Shown here one piece after another: positions 27,374 through 36,582 of a stretch of 64,000 bases of DNA. Numbering within the stretch: position 1 is the first letter of the stretch; each line of letters starts with the position of its first letter. The notes below the pieces were generated by a model. It did no database searches. It worked only from the letters and a program-made list of their open reading frames with translations, and had not been told where the DNA came from. Position numbers and translations under genes: made by a program. The stretch is from contig NZ_AP019829.2 of the NCBI RefSeq assembly GCF_007990545.2, positions 868,001 to 932,000 on the forward strand, in the 5' to 3' direction. The DNA comes from Leptotrichia wadei (lineage in GTDB: Bacteria > Fusobacteriota > Fusobacteriia > Fusobacteriales > Leptotrichiaceae).

Positions 27374-30300
27374 ATGAATCAAGAATTGAAAATATCAGTA
27401 GATATACCAGAAAGTTATCAAAATAAAATTAGAGAGGCTTATTGTGATTATAAGAAAACTTACAATGATATTTTAAGTCAAATAGGAGATGTTGGGGAGT
27501 TAGAAGTATTAAGCAGTAAAAAATTATATGAAAATTTTACTGATAGAGAATTAACCGTATATTTTTCTGATAATGAGAAGTATTACAATGATGATATAGC
27601 TTATTATGAAGAAGATATTTATAATAAAGATATATTATGGTTGCAAAAAAGATTATTTTTTTTTCATTATTATGATGGCAATATTGAAATTGAATTTAAT
27701 GATGAAAAACAAGAAAAAATAAAAGATATATTAAAAAAACTGAGAGAAGTTTCTTCAAAACATGATGATAAATTTATAAATTTAGTAAAAAAAATTCCGA
27801 ATACTTTGGAGAATATAGTTATAAAAAGTGAAGGAAAAATTTGGGGAGTCGGTAGAAAAGATTATGTTTGTTTATCTTCGGGGGCATATGTAAAAAATAA
27901 AAATAGGAATAATGTAGTATATTTAATTGAAAATATGTTTTTAAGATATTATACTGGTAATTTTATTAAGATGAAAATTTTTAATTCAAAGGTTGAGAAA
28001 AAACTAGATGATTTAAAAAAAGCTGAGAAAAAATATTTTAAGATTAAAGAAAAAATATTGAGAGAAGCAGAATTGAAAGAAGTAAGTGTGCGAAAACAAA
28101 TATTAGAATTTTCAAATGTTAGGAGTATTTTTGATAAAGAAATAAAAAAATTTGAAAGAGTTAATGAAAAAGTTTTTGAAGAAACTTATAAGGAAATTTC
28201 AAAAAAAATTAAACTTTCTGTTGAAAAGGAAATAAAAAAAATCTTAGAAGATACAGTTGAGTTGGATGAAAAAGAAAAAGTAAAATATGAAAAAATGATA
28301 AAATTAAAATACGAAAAATTCGAAGAAAAAGAAATTGAGAATTTAAAAAATAAACCGAAAGAAATTATACAAAACTTGAACAGTGAAATAGATGATTACA
28401 TTAGAAATGGAAAAATATATATTGAAAGATTAGAAGAATTAACAATTGGAAAGATTAAAGGGTTAAAAGAAAAAATAATATTAGAACTAAATAAATTTCT
28501 AAAAAATTTACCCAATGAATTTAAAAAAGTAAGGAAAAAAATTAGAATTGAAAAGTTAGTTTCAATTTTTGTTGATAAAGATTTCGATAGATTCAGAAGT
28601 AAAAAATACGATACAGAAATATATGACAGAAACAAAGGAAGCTGGGATGTTTTTGAAGCCACAAATGAAAATAATGATGTTGTTATTGATGGAGAAAAAA
28701 TAAATGAAGAAATTTTAGATAGGAAAATTTATGGTAGAAATCCTAAAAATGATATTGTTAAATCAGGAGTGATTGGAATTGATTTTGGGACTAAAAGTAC
28801 GGTTGTTGTTTCGTATAAAGATGACAATGAGGGAATAAATGGGAGTAAAACTTTACCAATTAGAATTTCTGGAAATTTGGATGCTATTGAAAGAACCGAA
28901 AATTATGAAAATGCTACAATTATTCATTTTGATAATATTAAAAAATTTATAACGGAGTATTTGTCTTCAGAAGGTAGACCATATACGCATTATGATGATA
29001 TTCAAGTTTCGGTTGATGCTGAAAACGAACTGAAAAGAACTCAGAATAATTTTGATATAAACGAATTTATGTTAGATTTAAAACAATGGTCTGCAAATAA
29101 AAATAAGAAAAAAACGATAGCTGATAAAACTGGAAAAGAAATAATTTTAAATGGTTATTTGGAATTAAATGAAAATGAGTTTGACCCAATAGAAATTTAT
29201 GCTTACTATATTGGTTGTCGAATCAATAATATGGCACAATATTCGATATTTTTAGAATATATTTTATCATTTCCAGTAACTTATGAACTGGAAGTAAAAA
29301 ATAAAATATTGAATAGTTTTAGAAAAGGGATTATGAAGTCACTTCCAAATTCAATTTTAAATGACGAAGAAATTATGAAGAATTTTAGAGTGAAATTTGG
29401 AGCAAGCGAACCTGCTTCTTATGCGATAACTGCATTGAAAAAATTCTGTGTAGAACCAGACTTGGAAAATGAAATTGGATATTCAGTATTTGATTTTGGT
29501 GGTGGAACAACGGATTTTTCTTATGGAATTTATCGTGAAAAAGAAAATTCTAGAAAATATGATTATGAAATACAAGAACTTGAAAGTGGAGGAGATAAAT
29601 ATTTAGGTGGAGAAAATTTATTATCATTAATTGCTTTTGATGTATTTTTACAAAATAGAGAAAAGATGTTTGAGAAGGGATATGAAATTTCATTGCCAAT
29701 AAATCAAAAATCTAAAATAGGGTTTGAAACATTTGTATCTGAGTCCAATCAAGCCGAGTATAATATGAAAAAAATAATGGAATCAATGAGAGATTATTGG
29801 GAAGGAAAATTGGAAGAAACAGAAAAAGAAAAATTGAAAAAAACAATTTATCTTTCAAACAAATCAGGTCAGTATCAAAATGAAGAATTGGATATTGATT
29901 ATAACAGATTAGATGAAATTTTGAAAAAAAATATTTATAATGGCGTAATATCATTTTTAGAAAAATTCAAAGTGGTATTTGATAGTAAAAAATTGAAAGA
30001 AATATATATTTTCTTGGCAGGAAATTCTTCAAAAAGTAAATTTGTGGAAGAAATATTTGAAAATGAATTAACAGAGGAATTTAAACAAAAGTATAATATT
30101 ATTTTGAAAGATGCTTATTCGATAAAAAATGAAATAGAAGGAGAAGTTATAGGATTGAATTCTAAAACAGGAGTAGCCTTTGGATTAGTAGAATTGAGAG
30201 AAGGTAATGGAGAAGTTGAGTATATACCGTTTAGAAATATCACTAAAAATGAAGAAATTAATTTTAAATATTGCATAGGATATAGTAAAAAAAGAAGATT

Positions 30301-30580
30301 TGTTCCAATTATTGATTTTAATACAAAATATAATGAGTGGATAAAATATGACGATATTGAAAATGAAAATAGTATAGAAGTACTTTATTCGGGAGATACA
30401 AGAGCAGAGGGAAAAGAATTTCCAGCTTCAGAATGTTTAAGAATAAGAATTTTGGTACAAGATGATGAGAGTGGAAGTCTTTTTATTAGATTGAAAAATC
30501 CAAATACGATTGAATATGTGATTTGTGAAGATATTAAAGATATTGATAAAACAAAAATTTCAGAAGAAATATTAAAATAA
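27374..30580 (+). CDS. Hsp70-like ATPase D with long N-terminal extension, 1068 aa
   Basis: The start is ATG 27374 with AGAGG 7 nt upstream; the in-frame TTG at 27356 lies before the ribosome binding site. Residues 1-200 form an unrecognised domain (including a KDYVCLSSGAYVKNK segment). Residues about 205-420 are a charged coiled coil. Then come the island signature (GSWDVFEA, YGRNPKNDIVK) and the Hsp70-like fold: GIDFGTKSTVVVS (about 467-479), FDFGGGTTDFSYGIY, and IFLAGNSSKSKFVEE. The Hsp70 part is nearly the same as that of the preceding gene; the N-terminal roughly 415 residues are unique. This is a coiled-coil/Hsp70 fusion, perhaps carrying its own exchange-factor-like or docking helix. 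It is the last gene of the island, ending at the repeat and terminator beyond 30600. Confidence 0.75.
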   Translation: MNQELKISVDIPESYQNKIREAYCDYKKTYNDILSQIGDVGELEVLSSKKLYENFTDRELTVYFSDNEKYYNDDIAYYEEDIYNKDILWLQKRLFFFHYYDGNIEIEFNDEKQEKIKDILKKLREVSSKHDDKFINLVKKIPNTLENIVIKSEGKIWGVGRKDYVCLSSGAYVKNKNRNNVVYLIENMFLRYYTGNFIKMKIFNSKVEKKLDDLKKAEKKYFKIKEKILREAELKEVSVRKQILEFSNVRSIFDKEIKKFERVNEKVFEETYKEISKKIKLSVEKEIKKILEDTVELDEKEKVKYEKMIKLKYEKFEEKEIENLKNKPKEIIQNLNSEIDDYIRNGKIYIERLEELTIGKIKGLKEKIILELNKFLKNLPNEFKKVRKKIRIEKLVSIFVDKDFDRFRSKKYDTEIYDRNKGSWDVFEATNENNDVVIDGEKINEEILDRKIYGRNPKNDIVKSGVIGIDFGTKSTVVVSYKDDNEGINGSKTLPIRISGNLDAIERTENYENATIIHFDNIKKFITEYLSSEGRPYTHYDDIQVSVDAENELKRTQNNFDINEFMLDLKQWSANKNKKKTIADKTGKEIILNGYLELNENEFDPIEIYAYYIGCRINNMAQYSIFLEYILSFPVTYELEVKNKILNSFRKGIMKSLPNSILNDEEIMKNFRVKFGASEPASYAITALKKFCVEPDLENEIGYSVFDFGGGTTDFSYGIYREKENSRKYDYEIQELESGGDKYLGGENLLSLIAFDVFLQNREKMFEKGYEISLPINQKSKIGFETFVSESNQAEYNMKKIMESMRDYWEGKLEETEKEKLKKTIYLSNKSGQYQNEELDIDYNRLDEILKKNIYNGVISFLEKFKVVFDSKKLKEIYIFLAGNSSKSKFVEEIFENELTEEFKQKYNIILKDAYSIKNEIEGEVIGLNSKTGVAFGLVELREGNGEVEYIPFRNITKNEEINFKYCIGYSKKRRFVPIIDFNTKYNEWIKYDDIENENSIEVLYSGDTRAEGKEFPASECLRIRILVQDDESGSLFIRLKNPNTIEYVICEDIKDIDKTKISEEILK

Positions 30581-30608
30581 AAAATATAATTTCAATTTTT
30601 TAAATGAT

Positions 30609-30723
30609 TTTATACTAAACCTCATTTGAATAATGAATGTATTATAAATTTTTTTAGTAGATTAAACCTAATATTTATTTTCAAATAATCAAAATAAATA
30701 TTCACTTTTTAAACGGGGAATAG
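30609..30723 (+). repeat. dispersed intergenic repeat, copy 1
   Basis: About 115 bp, starting near ATACTAAAC and ending in AAACGGGGAATAG. It matches 61310-61413, with one internal gap of about 14 bp. The first half can be read as a short peptide (KPHLNNECIINFF against KHHLNNGYIINLF in copy 2), so it may be the tail of a lost transposase-like gene or a non-coding mobile repeat. Confidence 0.6.
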
Positions 30724-30737
30724 CATTAAGTTTATTA

Positions 30738-30777
30738 AAAAAGCTGTATTTGAATTAATTTTCATTTACAGCTTTTT
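30738..30777. terminator. bidirectional terminator between island and ligA
   Basis: AAAAAGCTGTA (30738-30748) pairs with TACAGCTTTTT (30767-30777). A-tract and T-tract on both sides let it serve the plus-strand island and the convergent minus-strand ligA. The loop repeats that of the terminator at 10122-10164. Confidence 0.75.
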
Positions 30778-30784
30778 ATTTAAA

Positions 30785-32971
<2,187 letters not shown>

Positions 32972-32992
32972 TCAGAGCTTGAATCCCAAATA

Positions 32993-33021
32993 TTGACAAA
33001 TTGTGAATGGTACAATATAAT
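32993..33021 (+). promoter_or_regulatory. consensus promoter with no gene for over 400 nt
   Basis: TTGACA (32993-32998) and TATAAT (33016-33021) are both perfect and 17 nt apart, facing right. No protein gene starts nearby: the first small ORF is at 33457 and the first clear gene at 33599. The 33028-33450 stretch holds only AT-rich sequence with no obvious U-tract hairpin. It may drive a small RNA or a long leader, or be a relic. Confidence 0.55.
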
Positions 33022-33456
33022 AATTTTATTAAGAATAATATAGTATTTTTTTACTTTTTTCAAAAGAAGAGAAAAAAATAATAATTTTAATTTGCATTTT
33101 AGGGTTATAAATTTATAAATTGAAAAAATATAAAAATATTGCAAAGCTGTATTAAAGTGAACTGGAGAAAAAGAATATGTTTTGGTATTAGAAAATACTT
33201 GAATTGAGGATATTCTGAAAAGTTATAGTTATATTTTTAGAGAAAGATAGCGAAAAATAGAGAAATTGTGGACATAGTTTTTTTTAGTTTGCTGCAATAT
33301 ATTTTACAATCTATGATAATAAATAAACTTCCTTATAGTGTGTCAAGTTGATATATAGGTAGTTATATTTATCAAAAATATTTAAAAATAGAGAATATTG
33401 GAATTCTTAAAAGAAAATAATGGAAAATAAATTAATTAAATAGAGGAGCTTAAAGA

Positions 33457-33543
33457 ATGAAAAGTAGTATGACATTACATATTAAAAATGCAACAAAGAT
33501 TGGTTTTAACAAAAATATTTTCACAACTTGTAAAAAAAATTGA
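33457..33543 (+). CDS. possible 28-aa peptide
   Basis: GAGGAG (33443-33448) lies 8 nt before ATG 33457, and the frame runs 28 codons to TGA 33541-33543 (MKSSMTLHIKNATKIGFNK...). It is basic with no recognised family. The stop codon is inside the -35 hexamer of the next promoter. The good ribosome binding site is the main support; it could be a chance ORF. Confidence 0.3.
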   Translation: MKSSMTLHIKNATKIGFNKNIFTTCKKN

Positions 33544-33568
33544 CAAATTCAAAAAAATATGGTAAACT
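33540..33568 (+). promoter_or_regulatory. promoter of XRE/ImmA pair
   Basis: TTGACA (33540-33545) and TAAACT (33563-33568) are separated by 17 nt, 30 nt before the XRE start. Confidence 0.7.
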
Positions 33569-33598
33569 AAAATTAGCTTAGGAAGGAAAGTGAGGAAT

Positions 33599-33967
33599 AT
33601 GAAAATAAAAAATGTTACAAGTCTTGGTAAAAGATTAAGAAAAATTAGAATAGACAACGATGAAATAACATTAAATATGGCTGAAAAGTTAGGAATATCA
33701 ATTTCATACTTATCTGCTATCGAACACGGAAAAAGAAATATTCCGAATGATTTTATTCAAAAATTGTTTGATAAGTATCAGCTTAGTGAAGAAATGAAAA
33801 CTTTGATTCAAAAAGATGTTGTTGATTATTCTGGAGAAATGAAGTTGATAATGAGTCAAATGAATGAACAGCAACAAGAATTAAGTTTATTATATGCAAG
33901 AAAAATAAACAAATTGAATGACAAACAGATAAAAAAAATGAGGAGGTTTTTAAATGGAGAGGAATAG
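33599..33967 (+). CDS. XRE-family helix-turn-helix regulator, 122 aa
   Basis: ATG 33599 is used; GTG 33590 in the same frame is an alternative. Residues about 8-60 form an XRE/cI-type helix-turn-helix (GKRLRKIRIDNDEITLNMAE, then LGISISYLSAIEHGKRNIP). A helical tail follows that may dimerise. The last 14 nt overlap the start of the ImmA/IrrE-like gene, the classical repressor/protease arrangement known from ICEBs1 and many prophages and stand-alone stress modules. It probably represses its own promoter. No integrase or phage structural gene is in the window, so it is more likely a remnant or an independent module. Confidence 0.85.
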   Translation: MKIKNVTSLGKRLRKIRIDNDEITLNMAEKLGISISYLSAIEHGKRNIPNDFIQKLFDKYQLSEEMKTLIQKDVVDYSGEMKLIMSQMNEQQQELSLLYARKINKLNDKQIKKMRRFLNGEE

Positions 33968-34481
33968 TGCAACGGAATCCAAAATAAAAGTCAAGCCATT
34001 ATCTAGAGCACGGATTCGGAAAATTGCCAAAGATTTAAAGAGAGATTTTTGCTTGACCAATGGAAGGATTGATATAATAAAGTTTATAGAGGGGGTTTCC
34101 AGCATACTGGGTATGGATTATGAATATGTTGAAGACTCACAATTGCCAAATAAATATGCAGAAACAGATCCGTTGAGAAAGATTATAATAATAAAAGAAA
34201 GTGTTTGCATAAGGGCAGCAAACGGAAGTGTAAGAGATAGATTTACTTTAGCACACGAATTAGGTCATATTGTTTTGCATTCCCTAAATAATCCAGAAGT
34301 AAAATTTTGTAGATTTGATGAAGTTATAAAACCTTACGAAGATATTGAATGGCAAGCAAATACTTTTGCAGCAGAGTTTTTGGTTGATGTAGAAGAAGCT
34401 AAAAATTTAACATTAGAAGAAATAGTTGAAAAATATGGTGTTTCTCAAACAGTGGCTGCAATACAAAAAAAGAATTGTTGA
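33954..34481 (+). CDS. ImmA/IrrE-family metallo-endopeptidase, 175 aa
   Basis: The zinc protease motif HELGH (in FTLAHELGHIVLHSL, about residues 99-103) and the downstream glutamate in WQANTFAAEFL are typical of ImmA/IrrE (DUF955). Known members cleave a partner XRE-type repressor in response to damage or cell signals. The partner is the overlapping upstream gene. GAGGAGG precedes ATG 33954. An AT-rich inverted repeat follows the gene. Confidence 0.88.
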   Translation: MERNSATESKIKVKPLSRARIRKIAKDLKRDFCLTNGRIDIIKFIEGVSSILGMDYEYVEDSQLPNKYAETDPLRKIIIIKESVCIRAANGSVRDRFTLAHELGHIVLHSLNNPEVKFCRFDEVIKPYEDIEWQANTFAAEFLVDVEEAKNLTLEEIVEKYGVSQTVAAIQKKNC

Positions 34482-34507
34482 TATATAAAATATTTATATA
34501 TAAAAAA

Positions 34508-34539
34508 ATAGTTTCTCAAACTGCAATTTGAAAAACTAT
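34508..34539. repeat. inverted repeat after the ImmA-like gene
   Basis: ATAGTTTCTCAAA (34508-34520) and TTTGAAAAACTAT (34527-34539) pair around CTGCAA. T residues follow only on the minus strand (plus-strand A run 34502-34508), so it would terminate minus-strand transcription better than plus-strand. Confidence 0.5.
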
Positions 34540-34640
34540 TGTAAAATCTTGAAAAATAAAAGATTTTGTTATACTTTGTAAAGTTATTATAACAAAAAAA
34601 ACTTTGTTTTTCAAGTAAAAATTGAAAAAAGGAGGTAAAA

Positions 34641-34889
34641 ATGACTACAAGAGAAAATATAACTTCGTTAGCTGGTTGGATGTTAGATAAAGATTATAAA
34701 CCAACAAATCAACTGGTAAAAAGTGTTGCAGGTTCATCTTTAAAATGTTTCGGTGATAAAGGTTATCCAAGTTTAGAAACTTTAGAAAAAGCTACAATGA
34801 TAAAAACAGCTGGAAGTAAAGTATATAAAAAAGATGAAGTTAAACTAGCTAAAGCATTACTTAGCTATGACAGAAAAAAACCTAATTAA
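34641..34889 (+). CDS. hypothetical protein, 82 aa
   Basis: AAGGAGG sits 7 nt before ATG 34641, so the start is secure. A TATACT -10 at 34570-34575, with TTGAAA at 34549-34554 (15 nt), may be its promoter; a partial palindrome GTTATA...TATAAC around 34568-34593 overlaps it and could bind the XRE protein. The product is basic (PTNQLVKSVAGSSLKCFGDK, KVYKKDEVKLAKALL) with no recognised family, signal or membrane segment. Its place after the XRE/ImmA pair and its own terminator suggest a regulated accessory gene. Confidence 0.6.
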   Translation: MTTRENITSLAGWMLDKDYKPTNQLVKSVAGSSLKCFGDKGYPSLETLEKATMIKTAGSKVYKKDEVKLAKALLSYDRKKPN

Positions 34890-34898
34890 GTTATTAAG

Positions 34899-34932
34899 AT
34901 AAGAGCTACACAAGGCTCTTATTCTTTTTCTT
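34899..34932 (+). terminator. intrinsic terminator
   Basis: ATAAGAGC (34899-34906) pairs with GCTCTTAT (34915-34922), with an eight-base loop and a T-rich tail (TTCTTTTTCTTT). It ends the 34641 gene. Confidence 0.75.
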
Positions 34933-35063
34933 TGCAATCAATAACTGTCTCAATTTTAACTTTTAGAATTTTCAAATCCTGAAGTTTCATTTCTTTCAGT
35001 TCTATAATTTTAATTTTCTTCAAATTCTGAATATCTTTTTCATCTAAGTTTTTAATTTTTCAT
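34919..35063 (-). pseudogene. minus-strand short gene remnant, about 47 aa
   Basis: On the minus strand GGAG lies 7 nt before an ATG at 35063, but the frame stops after three codons. Removing one A/T base near the start gives about 47 residues of regular leucine/lysine helix (NLDEKDIQNLKKIKIIELKE). It looks like a small coiled-coil gene or the decayed end of one. Its stop overlaps the terminator of the opposite gene. Confidence 0.3.
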
Positions 35064-35108
35064 TTATCACTCCGTTGTATTTTCGAGTTATCTGTGATAA
35101 ACTATTAT

Positions 35109-35140
35109 GGCTAGAAAGAGCGGGGCTGTAATAGCTAGCC
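35109..35140. other. hairpin-forming GC-richer patch in intergenic region
   Basis: GGCTAG (35109-35114) pairs with CTAGCC (35135-35140), and an inner GGGGCT/AGCCC alternative exists. This is a rare GC-richer patch in an otherwise AT-rich 34.9-35.4 kb gap. No T-tract follows directly and no gene is near. The rest of the gap (35141-35371) holds only a TATAAT at 35291-35296 that may serve rlmN. Confidence 0.3.
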
Positions 35141-35371
35141 CTTAAATAGCCCTTATTTTTGATAAAAAACTATGTAAATTAGTAATTTTAAGAAAAGATT
35201 TTTTGGATAAAAAATAATATTATTTTTTTCAATAAAATCAATGGCTGTATAAGATTTTTAAATAAGTTTAAATATAATGTAAAATAATGATATAATATTT
35301 TCGTAAAATATGATATGATATAGGCAATGAAATTGTAAAAATAAAAGGAGGAAATTGAAAAAAATAAAATA

Positions 35372-36469
35372 ATGGAGATAAATAATAATGAAATGACAAA
35401 TATAAATACAGTTGAGAAAATTGATATTTTGGGGATGGATTTAGAGAGTTTGCAGGAGAAATTTGTTGAAATTGGTCTTAAAAAGTTTAATGCGAGTCAA
35501 GTTTTTGACTGGTTACATAATAAACTGGTATTTGATTTCGATGAATTTTCTAATATTTCAAAGAAAGACAGGGAAATTCTTAAAGAAAAATTTTATGTGG
35601 CAAAACTGGAGTTTAAGACACATCAGGTTTCAGAAGACGGGGATACTGAGAAATTTTTGTTTGAGCTAAAGGATAAAAGGCTGATTGAGAGTGTCCTTAT
35701 TTCCCATAAGAATCGGCATACGCTTTGTGTTTCATCGCAGATTGGATGTCTTATTGGGTGTGACTTTTGTGCGACAGCAACAATGACTTATGAAAGGAAC
35801 TTGTCGACTTCGGAGATTTTATTGCAGTATTATTATGTTCAAAAGCATCTTATGAAACGTGGAGAAAAATTGGGAAATGTGGTTTATATGGGAATGGGAG
35901 AGCCATTTTTAAATTATGATGCGGTTCTTGGATCTATTAATATGTTAAATTCTCCGAAAGGGCAAAACTTTTCAAAGAGGAATTTTACTATTTCTACAAG
36001 TGGAATTGTAAACGGGATAAAGAGATTTACGGAAAATGAAAATCAGATAAATTTGGCGATTTCATTACATTCAGTAAGGGATAATGTGAGAAGTGAAATT
36101 ATGCCAATTAATAAAAGATGGGGAGTTAATCAGTTAAAAGAGGCGCTTTCAGATTATCAAAAGAAAACGAAGAATCGGATTACATTTGAGTATATTTTGA
36201 TTGATGATTTAAACTGCGAGCCTGAAGATGCGAGAGAACTAGCTGGATTCTTAAATTCGTTCTCATGCCTTGTTAATCTGATTCCATATAATCCTGTTGG
36301 CGGAAAGCCTTATAAAACCCCTTCAAAACAAAAACAAAAGGAATTTTATAAATTATTAAAAGACAAAAATGTTAATGTAACATTGCGTGAAACTAAAGGA
36401 CAGGATATTGCAGCGGCTTGTGGACAGTTAAAGGCAAAAAAACAGATGGATTTTTCTCAAGGTATTTAA
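35372..36469 (+). CDS. rlmN: 23S rRNA (adenine-2503-C2) methyltransferase
   Basis: This radical-SAM enzyme methylates A2503 of 23S rRNA and A37 of some tRNAs. The CxxxCxxC iron-sulfur motif is C126, C130, C133 in GCLIGCDFCATA. YMGMGEPFLNYD follows (SAM binding), and the GGKPYKTPS segment and the C-terminal RETKGQDIAAACGQL contain the conserved resolving cysteine. At 365 residues it has the normal length. ATG 35372 is the likely start: an upstream GGAGG is about 20 nt away, so the ribosome binding site is weak and an earlier non-ATG start is possible. It is followed by the PBP gene after 113 nt. Confidence 0.95.
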   Translation: MEINNNEMTNINTVEKIDILGMDLESLQEKFVEIGLKKFNASQVFDWLHNKLVFDFDEFSNISKKDREILKEKFYVAKLEFKTHQVSEDGDTEKFLFELKDKRLIESVLISHKNRHTLCVSSQIGCLIGCDFCATATMTYERNLSTSEILLQYYYVQKHLMKRGEKLGNVVYMGMGEPFLNYDAVLGSINMLNSPKGQNFSKRNFTISTSGIVNGIKRFTENENQINLAISLHSVRDNVRSEIMPINKRWGVNQLKEALSDYQKKTKNRITFEYILIDDLNCEPEDARELAGFLNSFSCLVNLIPYNPVGGKPYKTPSKQKQKEFYKLLKDKNVNVTLRETKGQDIAAACGQLKAKKQMDFSQGI

Positions 36470-36582
36470 AAAGTGTTGTTTAACATAGATTGGAAAAGAG
36501 ATACTATAGCAATTTCGTTGAAGAGTTTTGAAAAAATAAAAAATTTAAATAAATATTATAGCAGTTACGAAAAGAGGTAGTA

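Noticed and set aside
19173-30580. Calling the Hsp70-like genes dnaK
   Set aside because: They lack the DnaK length and substrate-domain pattern, have N-terminal extensions with a private signature, occur in four copies, and have no J-domain or CIRCE element nearby.
33599-34889. Prophage
   Set aside because: Only an XRE/ImmA pair and one unknown small gene are present; no integrase, terminase, portal or lysis gene was seen.
35109-35140. tRNA or riboswitch at the GC-richer hairpin
   Set aside because: No cloverleaf or known riboswitch core could be drawn and no T-tract or gene start follows closely.
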